Of a stretch of 64,000 bases of DNA, positions 57,184-64,000 are shown piece by piece (positions within the stretch are counted from its first letter, which is position 1; each line of letters begins with the position of its first letter). This DNA comes from Nocardioides bizhenqiangii (GTDB taxonomy: Bacteria > Actinomycetota > Actinomycetes > Propionibacteriales > Nocardioidaceae). Below the pieces are notes generated by a model that worked only from the letters and a program-made list of their open reading frames with translations, ran no database searches and was not told the DNA's origin. The position numbers were made by a program, and so were the translations under genes. The stretch covers positions 1,364,001-1,428,000 of the forward strand of contig NZ_CP141059.1 of assembly GCF_034661235.1 (NCBI RefSeq), in the 5' to 3' direction.

Positions 57184-57368
57184 CCGTCTTCCTCGTGCTG
57201 CTCGGACTGCTCGTGGTCCTCGCTGTGGCCGGCACGGTCCGCGAGGCTCGGCTCGACCGTCCTCGCGAGGTCCCGCGGTCGCGGTTCGTGCCAGCTGACT
57301 TCCGTCCGCCGGCCACGAACGGCCGTGGCCTCGACACCCGGAGCTGGGCCCGAGGTCTAGACCGCTGA
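57180..57368 (+). CDS. Small membrane protein coupled to yczE-like gene (62 aa)
   Basis: A 62-residue protein with an N-terminal membrane helix (MTVFLVLLGLLVVLAVAGTV) and a ~40-residue charged cytoplasmic tail rich in Arg and Pro. The ATG overlaps the YczE-type stop by four bases, so it is coupled to it. No family known. It may be a partner of the YczE protein. Confidence 0.6.
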   Translation: MTVFLVLLGLLVVLAVAGTVREARLDRPREVPRSRFVPADFRPPATNGRGLDTRSWARGLDR

Positions 57369-57423
57369 ATCTCTCAGGGTGGCAGTCCTGGATTTCCCCG
57401 GTGTGCGGCGTGGCGCAACTGGT

Positions 57424-57429
57424 TAGGCT
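57424..57429 (+). promoter_or_regulatory. -10 hexamer TAGGCT, leaderless promoter of telA-glnH operon
   Basis: TAGGCT ends 6 bases before the ATG at 57436. All downstream genes to the window end are closely coupled, so this is probably the promoter for the whole operon. Confidence 0.55.
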
Positions 57430-57435
57430 CAGCCC

Positions 57436-58668
57436 ATGACCACCGACGGTTCCCAGGCTGCCGCGCCCGAGCCCAGCCCGCTCGCACCCCCCGAGCCAGT
57501 GCTGACCCTCACCGCCCCCGAAGCGCCCAAGCCGGTCGCCGAGACGGCCGCACCCAAGATGGCGCCCCAAGTGTCCGCCGAGATGGTGCCCGAGCTGGAC
57601 GCCAAGGTCGACAGCTTCCTCACCGCTCTCAGCACGGAGACGGTGGGAAGCCCCGGATTCGCCGCCCAGGCGGAGAACGTCCGGACCATGGGCGACGCCG
57701 ACATCCGGCGCGCTGCGGAGACGTCCAACCGGATGCTCGACAAGCCGGTGTCGGCCCTCAAGAACGGCGCCATCTCGCAGAGCTCCGACGTCGGCAAGAC
57801 CCTGCTCGCGCTGCGCCGTACCGTCGAGGACCTCGACCCCGGCCAGGCCAAGGGCGCCAAGAAGTTCTGGGACATGCTCCCCTTCAACGACAAGATCGAG
57901 GACTACTTCCGCAAGTACCAGTCCTCGCAGAGCCAGCTCAACGGCATCCTCCACAGCCTGCGCAGCGGCCAGGACGAGCTGACCAAGGACAACGTCGCGC
58001 TCAACCTGGAGAAGACCAACCTCTGGGCCGTGATGGGCCGCCTCAACCAGTACATCTACGTTGCGGAGCGGCTCGACGCGAAGCTCTCGGCGAAGATCGC
58101 CGAGATGGAGCTGACCGACCCCGAGGGCGCCAAGACGCTGAGCCAGGACGTGCTGTTCTACGTCCGCCAGAAGCACCAGGACCTGCTGACCCAGCTGGCG
58201 GTCTCGATCCAGGCCTACCTGGCGATCGACATCATCATCAAGAACAACATCGAGCTCATCAAGGGCGTCGACCGGGCCACCACGACCACGATGTCCGCGC
58301 TGCGGACCGCGGTGATCGTCGCCCAAGCGCTGACCAACCAGAAGCTGGTGCTCGACCAGATCACGGCGCTCAACACTACGACGTCGACGATGATCCAGCG
58401 GACCTCGGAGATGCTCAAGGAGAACTCCGCGAAGATCCAGGAGCAGGCCGCCTCGTCGACGATCGGCATGGAGCAGCTGCAGGCCGCGTTCGCCAACATC
58501 TACGCGACGATGGACTCGATCGACGAGTTCAAGCTCAAGGCGCTCGACACCATGTCGACCACCATCGGTGTCCTCGAGACCGAGGTCGAGAAGTCCAAGT
58601 CCTACCTCGAGCGGGTCCAGAAGCACGACCAGCGCAACGCCGCCGGCACTCTCGACATCAGGGCCTGA
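57436..58668 (+). CDS. telA: TelA/KlaA family (toxic-anion-resistance) protein
   Basis: A 410-residue cytoplasmic, mostly helical protein. The first ~55 residues are Pro/Ala-rich; the rest is the TelA fold with long coiled helices (SSQSQLNGILHSLRSGQDEL, IQAYLAIDIIIKNNIELIKG, TTTSTMIQRTSEMLKENSAK). TelA proteins were named for tellurite resistance, but most chromosomal members have no proven role and accompany membrane-stress or signalling genes. Here it starts a coupled operon that includes an AAA+ ATPase and the GlnX-GlnH sensor. Tellurite resistance should not be assumed. The leaderless promoter decides the start. Confidence 0.88.
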   Translation: MTTDGSQAAAPEPSPLAPPEPVLTLTAPEAPKPVAETAAPKMAPQVSAEMVPELDAKVDSFLTALSTETVGSPGFAAQAENVRTMGDADIRRAAETSNRMLDKPVSALKNGAISQSSDVGKTLLALRRTVEDLDPGQAKGAKKFWDMLPFNDKIEDYFRKYQSSQSQLNGILHSLRSGQDELTKDNVALNLEKTNLWAVMGRLNQYIYVAERLDAKLSAKIAEMELTDPEGAKTLSQDVLFYVRQKHQDLLTQLAVSIQAYLAIDIIIKNNIELIKGVDRATTTTMSALRTAVIVAQALTNQKLVLDQITALNTTTSTMIQRTSEMLKENSAKIQEQAASSTIGMEQLQAAFANIYATMDSIDEFKLKALDTMSTTIGVLETEVEKSKSYLERVQKHDQRNAAGTLDIRA

Positions 58669-58671
58669 CGG

Positions 58672-59199
58672 GTGGGGCTGGGGTCGTGGTTCCGGAAGAT
58701 CCGCGGCAAGGACAACAACGATGGAGGGGCCGCGGAGTACGTCGCTCCGCCCCCGCCGACCGACAAGGACATCCTGGCGGCGCTCAACCGCGTCAACGCG
58801 ATGCTGCGTGAGGGGAATGCGCCCCCGGTCGTGATCTCGCGGGTGGTGCGGATCGCGCGCACCATCCACCAGACGCTGCCGCGGCTGAACGACCTCGGCC
58901 CGGGCAGCCAGGACGGCTACTCGCTGATGGCGACCGCGACCGACTACCTCCCCGAGGCGGTGGGTGGCTACCTGCGGCTCCCGCGGGAGTGGGCCGACAC
59001 GCGCCCGATCGACGGCAACAAGACCTCGCTCATGGTCCTGATCGAGCAGCTCGAGCTGCTGGGAGTGACGATGGACAAGATCTTCGACGCGGCCAACCGC
59101 GCCGACGCCCAGGCGCTGATCGCTCACGGCCGGTTCCTCGAAGCCAAGTTCGGCCACTCCTCCACGGGCGGCCCCGACCTGACCCTAGGAACACCATGA
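58672..59199 (+). CDS. TelA-associated hypothetical protein (possibly XpaC-like)
   Basis: A 175-residue soluble protein starting MGLGSWFRKIRGKDNND, with a Pro-rich patch and then helices. The segment DYLPEAVGGYLRLPREWAD, IEQLELLGVTMDKIFDAA and HGRFLEAKFG recalls the helical domain of XpaC, a protein often found beside TelA in other bacteria; this resemblance is weak and by eye. GTG start, 3 bases after telA; overlaps the following 33-codon ORF by four bases (ATGA). Function unknown. Confidence 0.65.
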   Translation: MGLGSWFRKIRGKDNNDGGAAEYVAPPPPTDKDILAALNRVNAMLREGNAPPVVISRVVRIARTIHQTLPRLNDLGPGSQDGYSLMATATDYLPEAVGGYLRLPREWADTRPIDGNKTSLMVLIEQLELLGVTMDKIFDAANRADAQALIAHGRFLEAKFGHSSTGGPDLTLGTP

Positions 59200-59297
59200 A
59201 CTCACCCCACGAAGTTCTTCTCCTCCAAGTGGCCGCGGGGCAGCAGCGAACCTGCGCGGTCTATCCTCCGAACAACTTCGCGGGGACCCCGAGATGA
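59196..59297 (+). CDS. 33-residue microprotein between XpaC-like and AAA+ genes
   Basis: MNSPHEVLLLQVAAGQQRTC begins this ORF, which overlaps the upstream stop (ATGA at 59196) and the downstream start (ATGA at 59294) by four bases each. It therefore exactly fills the gap and could hand ribosomes from one gene to the next. It has no membrane segment and one cysteine. It may be a real small protein or purely a translational coupler; nothing else occupies this gap. Confidence 0.5.
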   Translation: MNSPHEVLLLQVAAGQQRTCAVYPPNNFAGTPR

Positions 59298-61012
59298 GCG
59301 ACTCGTTGAGAGACTGCCTCGACGCGCTCGCCGCCGCGGCCCGCGCCGCCGGTGTCGACGAAGCCACCGCGCGCGCGGAGGGCGAAGCGCTCGCCGCGAC
59401 GGTGGCAGAGCGCTCGAAGGGCGCGTTCGCCGACTGGTGCGAGCAGGTCGGCAAGCCGGGGGCGACCGAGGAGTTCTTCCTCGCCGCCAAGCAGGGCAAC
59501 CGGTTCCGGGGCGGGCCCACGCCCCTGATGGGGCAGCTGGCGGTGAACAAGTCCGAGCAGGCGCCGTCGTACGCCAAGGCGCTGGGCGAGGTTGCCCTCG
59601 CCGCGACGCTGCTGGGCCAGCCCGGTCCGGAGGCGGTCGGCACCGCCGCGATGGTCACCTCCGCACAGCTCGGCGAGGCGCGCGCGCTCACGCCGTCACC
59701 CACCGCCCCCGGCGCGTTCGACCTGCCGGGCCGCGAACCGGTCCCCGGGGTCGGCGACGACATGCTCGACCAGGTGCGCCGGATGGGCGACCAGGTACGA
59801 CGCCAGCTCGAGGCAATCAATATCGGGGCTGGTGCCGGCCTCGCGCCCGGGCCGGACACATCAACCCTGTCGTCCGCGCCTGCCGACGCCGACACGGCGG
59901 GTCTCGATACGCCCTCTCCTAGCGGCTCGGGCTACTCGACCACCGACGGTGGCGCGCAGACCGCGACCCAGAGCCCCGACAAACCGGCGCCGGAGGAGCA
60001 GAAGCCTGAGGAGCCGACAAAGACCGTCGAGGAGCTGCTCGCCGAGCTCGACGCGATGATCGGGCTCGACAACGTCAAGGGCGAGATCCACCGGCAGGCC
60101 GCCGTGCTGCGGGTCGAGGGGCTGCGCAAGAAGGCCGGGCTCGACACGCCGACCATCACCCGACACCTGGTCTTCAACGGCAACCCGGGCACCGGCAAGA
60201 CCACGGTCGCGCGGCTGGTCGCGGGGATCTACCGCGCGCTCGGGCTGCTGTCGAAGGGGCAGCTGGTCGAGGTCGACCGGTCGGAGCTGGTGGCCGGCTA
60301 TCTCGGCCAGACCGCGCAGAAGACCGCCGAGGTCGTGAAGTCCGCCGAGGGGGGCGTGCTCTTCATCGACGAGGCCTACTCGCTGTCGGGTGACCAGTAC
60401 GGCAAGGAGGCCATCGACACGCTGGTCAAGGAGATGGAGGACAAGCGCGACGACCTGGTCGTGATCGTCGCCGGCTACCCGTTGCCGATGGCGATCTTCA
60501 TCTCCGAGAACCCCGGGCTCGAGAGCCGGTTCCGGACGATGATCGAGTTCGAGAACTACACCGACGGCGAGCTGGTCCGGATCTTCGAGCAGATGGCCGA
60601 GGGCGCGGACTACGACACCGACGAGGCCGTCCTCGCCCGGCTCCGGGAGATGCTCGCCGAGGCGCCGCGGGGTCCCTCGTTCGGCAACGCGCGCTACGTG
60701 CGCAACGTGCTCGAGGCAGCCATCGGCCACCACGCCTGGCGACTTCGCGACATCGCCGAGCCGACGCTGGAGCAGCTGCGCTCGCTCGACGCTGCCGACC
60801 TGGTGGTGCCGGAGGATGACGAGGCCGAGCAGTCAGAGGACCCGGTCGTCGCCGAGGACGGCACGCTGCTGCCGCCGGCCGACGCGGAACCCGGCGAGGT
60901 GGTCGACGCGTTGGAACCAGGTGACGAGGCCGCCCCGGCCGAGCAACCCGCGGAGACGCCGATCGACGCCGCCGAGCCGACCGTCGAGGTCGACAAGAAG
61001 GAGACCCCATGA
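59294..61012 (+). CDS. CbbX/SpoVK-type AAA+ ATPase
   Basis: A 572-residue protein. The N-terminal ~150 residues are helical (LRDCLDALAAAARAAGVDEA) and not assigned. A Pro/Thr/Ser-rich linker (~residues 170-245) includes a segment (LDTPSPSGSGYSTT) encoded by a dispersed repeat (59899-59944). The AAA+ core (~250-500) shows LDAMIGLDNVKGEI, Walker A GNPGTGKTTVA (~296-306), Walker B GGVLFIDEAYSL, sensor VVIVAGYP and an RFRTMIEF arginine-finger region. The acidic C-tail (~520-572) is disordered. CbbX/SpoVK-like ATPases remodel protein complexes; by context its client may be TelA or GlnX. ATGA overlaps at both ends. Confidence 0.88.
   Translation: MSDSLRDCLDALAAAARAAGVDEATARAEGEALAATVAERSKGAFADWCEQVGKPGATEEFFLAAKQGNRFRGGPTPLMGQLAVNKSEQAPSYAKALGEVALAATLLGQPGPEAVGTAAMVTSAQLGEARALTPSPTAPGAFDLPGREPVPGVGDDMLDQVRRMGDQVRRQLEAINIGAGAGLAPGPDTSTLSSAPADADTAGLDTPSPSGSGYSTTDGGAQTATQSPDKPAPEEQKPEEPTKTVEELLAELDAMIGLDNVKGEIHRQAAVLRVEGLRKKAGLDTPTITRHLVFNGNPGTGKTTVARLVAGIYRALGLLSKGQLVEVDRSELVAGYLGQTAQKTAEVVKSAEGGVLFIDEAYSLSGDQYGKEAIDTLVKEMEDKRDDLVVIVAGYPLPMAIFISENPGLESRFRTMIEFENYTDGELVRIFEQMAEGADYDTDEAVLARLREMLAEAPRGPSFGNARYVRNVLEAAIGHHAWRLRDIAEPTLEQLRSLDAADLVVPEDDEAEQSEDPVVAEDGTLLPPADAEPGEVVDALEPGDEAAPAEQPAETPIDAAEPTVEVDKKETP
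59899..59944. repeat. Dispersed GTCTCGATAC...CTACTCGACCACC repeat inside AAA+ gene
   Basis: GGGTCTCGATACGCCC (59899-59914) and GGGCTACTCGACCACC (59929-59944) are imperfect inverted arms (12 of 16 positions pair). They lie in frame within the linker coding region. Similar pieces occur at 34651, 40278 and 56441. Confidence 0.6.
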
Positions 61013-62328
61013 GCCAGTCCGCGACGGCACCCCCGCCGCCGGCGGCCCAGCCGGCGCCCGCTCCGCCGGCGCCTGCGGCACCACCGAAGAAGCGCTTCTG
61101 GCCCGCGCCCACCGGCAAGCCGGTGGGCGCCGGTGTCGAGGACACCCCTGGCCTGCTCAACCGGCTGCAGGTGATCGGCGTGGCCGCCGTGTTGATCTTC
61201 GGCCTGGCGAGCGCGCTGATCCAGTACCTCTCCTTCGAGGCTGACGGCCGCGCCGCCGACGACACCGAGCAGCTGGTGCGGGTCCAGGAGATCCAGACGA
61301 CGCTGCTGCGCGCCGATGCCATCGCGACCAACCTCGCGCTGCTCGGTGGCTCCGGTGACCCGCAGCAGATCGCCGACCGTGACGCCGCCTACGACGAGGC
61401 GATCGCGGACGTCTTCACCCTCATCACCCAGGCAGCCGAGGCGCAGCCAGCGGACGAGGAAGCGCTGTCGGCCCTCAACGTGGCGGTCAGCGAGTACGCG
61501 ACCGCGATCGCCGAAGCGCGGTCGAACCTGCGGCAGAACTTTCCTGTCGGCAAGGAGTACCTGAGCGGCGGCAGCTCCGCCCTCAGGTCCGACGCCCTGC
61601 CGATCCTGGAGAACCTGGTCACCGCCAACTCCGAACGTGCCGAGGAGTCGATGAACGGCCAGCACCCGTTCTGGTTGCTGCTGATCGGCGCGGTCACTGT
61701 CGGCGTCCTCATCTGGGTGAGCCTGGTGCTGGCCCAGCGCTTCCGCCGGTATGTCAACGTCGGTGTAGCCGTCGCCGCGGTCCTGGTGCTCGTCACCACC
61801 CTGGTTGCGGCCGTCGCCGCCTGGCGTGGGGACAGTCAGAACGAGGGACTGCTCGACGACGAGCTCACGAAGGCCGTTGACCAGGCGGAGGCGCGCACCG
61901 CCGGCAACGACGCCAAGGCATACGAGAGCCTGAGGTTGGTCAAACGCGGGTCGGGCACCACCTACGAGCCGCTCTGGCAGGAGTCGGCCGAGGTCGTCGT
62001 GGACACGGCGGACACGTCGATCCTCCCCGACTGGGAGGCGTACGTCGCGAGGCACAACCAGATCGTGCGCAACGACGACCAGGACTTCCGTGGACCGGCA
62101 TTGCGAGTCGCGACCGCCGACGACGCGAGCGGGTCCAACCAGCCGTTCACCGACTTCGACGAAGCGGCCCAGAAGCTCGTTGACGACAACTCCGAAACCA
62201 CGACGGACGAGCTGAGAGCGGGGCGCGCTGCCGCGTTGGTCGGCAGCATCCTCACCCTGCTGCTCGGACTTCTGGCAGCTGTTGCGGTCGTCCGAGGGAT
62301 CGGCGCCCGGAGAAGGGAGTACTCATGA
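61009..62328 (+). CDS. glnX: GlnX-like four-helix membrane sensor
   Basis: A 439-residue membrane protein. A Pro/Ala-rich cytoplasmic N-terminus (~45 residues) is followed by four membrane helices at about 52-72, 218-240, 248-270 and 408-430. Two outside domains result: one helical (~73-215, with VRVQEIQTTLLRADAIATNLALLG) and one mixed (~272-405). Order and length match mycobacterial GlnX (Rv0412c), encoded beside GlnH and the kinase PknG, which relays extracellular amino-acid binding by GlnH to PknG and thereby to 2-oxoglutarate metabolism. Here the start overlaps the AAA+ stop (ATGA) and the stop overlaps glnH. The kinase gene is not within the window. Confidence 0.78.
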   Translation: MSQSATAPPPPAAQPAPAPPAPAAPPKKRFWPAPTGKPVGAGVEDTPGLLNRLQVIGVAAVLIFGLASALIQYLSFEADGRAADDTEQLVRVQEIQTTLLRADAIATNLALLGGSGDPQQIADRDAAYDEAIADVFTLITQAAEAQPADEEALSALNVAVSEYATAIAEARSNLRQNFPVGKEYLSGGSSALRSDALPILENLVTANSERAEESMNGQHPFWLLLIGAVTVGVLIWVSLVLAQRFRRYVNVGVAVAAVLVLVTTLVAAVAAWRGDSQNEGLLDDELTKAVDQAEARTAGNDAKAYESLRLVKRGSGTTYEPLWQESAEVVVDTADTSILPDWEAYVARHNQIVRNDDQDFRGPALRVATADDASGSNQPFTDFDEAAQKLVDDNSETTTDELRAGRAAALVGSILTLLLGLLAAVAVVRGIGARRREYS

Positions 62329-63314
62329 CCGTCGCGATGAGGCTGGCAGCAGTCGCGTTGGCCGCGGCGCTCCTTGCGGGCTGTGGCTACGAGGACACGC
62401 CGCTCCCGGAGGAGCCCGAGGCGTCGGCGGCCACGAGCGCGCCGGACTGCGAGACCCCGGACGAGTCCGGCACCGACCCGGTCGCGTCCTACCACCCCGG
62501 TGAAGGCGTGCCGACCGGACCCAAGCTGGACGAGATCCGAGCTCGCGGCCGTCTGATCGTGGGCGTTTCGGCGGACACCTACCTGATGGCGTCGGAGAAC
62601 CCCGAGGAGGGCAACCGCATCGAGGGCTTCGACATCGAGTTCGCGAAGGAGATCGGCAGCGCCATCTTCGGCTCTGACTTCAACGCGGGTCGAAACCTGG
62701 AGCTCCGGGTCATCACCGCATCGCAGCGGATCCCACTGCTGACTGCAGGTGACCTCGACCTCGTGATCCGCAACTTCACGATCAACAGTCAGCGGTGGGG
62801 CTGCATCGCCTTCTCGGCGGAGTACTACCACTCGGGTCAGAAGGTTCTGGTCGGCGCGTCCCTGGCCGACGACGACGAGGAGAACGGCGAGTACCGGGAC
62901 CCGTCGGACCTGGCCGGCTTGCGCGTCTGCGCACCGACCGGGTCGACCAGCCTCGTCAACATCGAGGAGGCGGAGCCGGACGCGAAGATCGAGCCGGCGG
63001 TGAATCACACCGGCTGCCTGGTCAAGTTCCAGCGGGGCGAGGTGGACGCGATCACGGGCGACGACACGGTCCTCGCCGGGTTGGCGGCCCAGGATCCCTA
63101 CGCCGTCGTACCGGACCAGGAGCCTCTGAGCGACGAGCCGTACGGTATCGGAGCCAACCAGGAGGACATCGACCTGGTTCGCTTCGTCAACTACGTGCTG
63201 GCGGAGATGAGGGACGGCGAGTGGGAGGCCGCGTACGAACGCTGGCTTCAGCCGGTCCTCGACCCCGAGGGGGACGACGACGTCGTCCAGCCGACACCGA
63301 CCTACGGACGCTAG
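62325..63314 (+). CDS. glnH: GlnH-like amino-acid-binding lipoprotein
   Basis: A 329-residue lipoprotein with lipobox LLAGC (Cys20). The mature protein is a type-2 periplasmic-binding domain: KLDEIRARGRLIVGVSADT, GFDIEFAKEIGSAIFG, ASQRIPLLTAGDLDLVIRNF and GLRVCAPTGSTSLVNI. Relatives bind Asp, Glu or Gln. No ABC permease or ATPase genes are linked, so it is probably a sensor, as GlnH is for GlnX/PknG in mycobacteria, not a transport component. Two extra cysteine pairs (WGCIAF/RVCAP, HTGCLV) may form disulphides. ATGA overlap with glnX; 19 bases to the next gene. Confidence 0.82.
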   Translation: MTVAMRLAAVALAAALLAGCGYEDTPLPEEPEASAATSAPDCETPDESGTDPVASYHPGEGVPTGPKLDEIRARGRLIVGVSADTYLMASENPEEGNRIEGFDIEFAKEIGSAIFGSDFNAGRNLELRVITASQRIPLLTAGDLDLVIRNFTINSQRWGCIAFSAEYYHSGQKVLVGASLADDDEENGEYRDPSDLAGLRVCAPTGSTSLVNIEEAEPDAKIEPAVNHTGCLVKFQRGEVDAITGDDTVLAGLAAQDPYAVVPDQEPLSDEPYGIGANQEDIDLVRFVNYVLAEMRDGEWEAAYERWLQPVLDPEGDDDVVQPTPTYGR

Positions 63315-63333
63315 GACCGGAAACCTCTACCCC

Positions 63334-64000
63334 ATGACCACCGCACCTACCGCCCCAGGACGGCTCGGCGAGGCCATCGAGCCGGCGCTCATCCAGCGCT
63401 ACCTCGCCGAGCTGGACTCCTGGCTGCGCACCCGCAAGGACGAGCTCGACGAGCTCGACCGCGCTGCGCTGGCGGCGGGACGGGGGGAGGAGGTGGCGAG
63501 CGACATGTCGCTGACCCTGGCGATGTGGCAGGCGATCCACGACCGCTACCAGCTGGTCTTCGCGACCTGGGACGGCGGCCGGGTGCTCCAGCAGGAGCGG
63601 GAGCGGATCTCGGCGCTGATCTGGGGCCGGCTCGACGGAGCGTCCGGGATGCCGGGCGGGCTCGCGGTCTCGCTTCCCGAAGCGTGCCGCCTCAACGACG
63701 CGCTGACCGGCCAGCTGCGCACCAAGCTGGCACTCGCCCATGACGCAACGGAGCAGGTGGCCCGGATCCGCGAGCTGCGCGCCCAGCTGGAGCGGATCCG
63801 CGACCAGGTGGGTCTCGAGCCGGCAACGACGCGCGACAAGTCGGTCAACACGCTCGCCGGCCTGATGGCGCGGCTGGAGCAGGTCAGCGACCGCGCCGAG
63901 CGGGGCGCCGACGTGGGCGGCATGCTCGGCCCGATCGAGATCGAGGCGACGACGTTCGAGCGCGACCTCATCGTCGGCAACGCCCGTCGCCGCGACGCCC
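63334..64000 (+). CDS. Coiled-coil protein downstream of glnH, 3' end beyond window
   Basis: The frame starting ATG 63334 (MTTAPTAPGRLGEAIEPALI) is open to the window edge, giving at least 222 residues. It is nearly all helical and charged, with heptad-like stretches (LIQRYLAELDSWLRTRKDEL, LERIRDQVGLEP, LAGLMARLEQVSDRAERG). No domain is recognised. It follows glnH by 19 bases and probably belongs to the operon. In mycobacteria the gene after glnH is the kinase pknG; here this unknown protein intervenes, and the kinase may be the next gene. Confidence 0.75.
   Translation, partial: MTTAPTAPGRLGEAIEPALIQRYLAELDSWLRTRKDELDELDRAALAAGRGEEVASDMSLTLAMWQAIHDRYQLVFATWDGGRVLQQERERISALIWGRLDGASGMPGGLAVSLPEACRLNDALTGQLRTKLALAHDATEQVARIRELRAQLERIRDQVGLEPATTRDKSVNTLAGLMARLEQVSDRAERGADVGGMLGPIEIEATTFERDLIVGNARRRDA

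Noticed and set aside
57436-58668. Tellurite-resistance determinant
   Set aside because: The family name comes from plasmid genes; the chromosomal operon context points to signalling, and no other tellurium-resistance genes are present.
62325-63314. Annotation as the binding protein of a glutamate/glutamine ABC importer
   Set aside because: No ABC permease or ATPase gene is linked, while a GlnX-type sensor is translationally coupled, favouring a sensing role.

Overview
The window is chromosomal DNA from a high-GC Gram-positive actinobacterium. Supporting signs are strong G/C third-position bias throughout, the SigE-type and ECF42 sigma factors, an actinobacterial class I IlvC, a MocR/YczE pair, many leaderless genes and a GlnX/GlnH pair. 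Gene content and dispersed repeat families suggest Nocardioidaceae (Nocardioides-like); that assignment is inference. There are about 60 protein genes. No rRNA, tRNA, CRISPR array, prophage or insertion sequence was seen, and no stretch with clearly foreign base composition.

Layout. 1-9926: the end of ligA, a GNAT acetyltransferase, an ECF42 sigma factor with its YCII/DGPF partner, a lipoprotein esterase, a SigE-type sigma factor with a membrane-anchored propeller-like protein, a DUF1963 protein and an APC permease. 9978-13339: gatCAB (Glu-tRNA(Gln)/Asp-tRNA(Asn) amidotransferase). 13474-19031: a cobalamin-riboswitch operon of two extracytoplasmic proteins plus a complete ECF transporter (T, fused A-A, S). 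19054-28453: ordinary accessory genes (phosphodiesterase, PQQ-type dehydrogenase, hydrolase, EamA exporter, Asp-box protein, SRPBCC protein, large LuxR-type ATPase regulator). 28584-30311: ilvD. 30301-32880: an ECF sigma operon with two tandem paralogous surface proteins. 32936-37686: PPOX protein, GNAT, STAND-type NTPase and CHAD protein. 37782-41405: ilvBNC behind a branched-chain leader-peptide attenuator and closed by a strong terminator. 41415-47409: M15 peptidase, SnoaL-like protein, ABC exporter, GNAT, FrnE-type DsbA and a small secreted protein. 47436-51331: a MoxR/DUF58/DUF4129 operon. 51387-53016: an ABC-F protein with a tiny upstream ORF. 53176-54765: serA. 54915-57368: a divergent MocR/YczE pair. 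57424-64000: a tightly coupled operon of TelA, a small partner, a 33-codon microgene, an AAA+ ATPase, GlnX, GlnH and the start of a coiled-coil protein.

Two systems stand out. In the first, the riboswitch-controlled operon encodes an alpha/alpha-barrel lipoprotein and a membrane-anchored beta-domain protein that together look like a split version of the two-domain animal B12 carriers (intrinsic factor/transcobalamin), feeding an ECF importer. In the second, the GlnX-GlnH amino-acid sensor, known in mycobacteria to act on protein kinase PknG, is here translationally coupled to TelA and a CbbX/SpoVK-type AAA+ ATPase; the kinase itself would lie beyond the right edge.

Regulatory themes recur. 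At least ten genes have a TAnnnT -10 hexamer 6-7 nt before the start codon, so their mRNAs should be leaderless. Two of these leaderless starts (ilvB leader, ABC-F leader) are short peptides that probably work as ribosome-mediated attenuators. A 22-nt-period repeat headed CGAATCG lies in the sense direction just after the stop codons of gatB, serA and the mocR-like gene.
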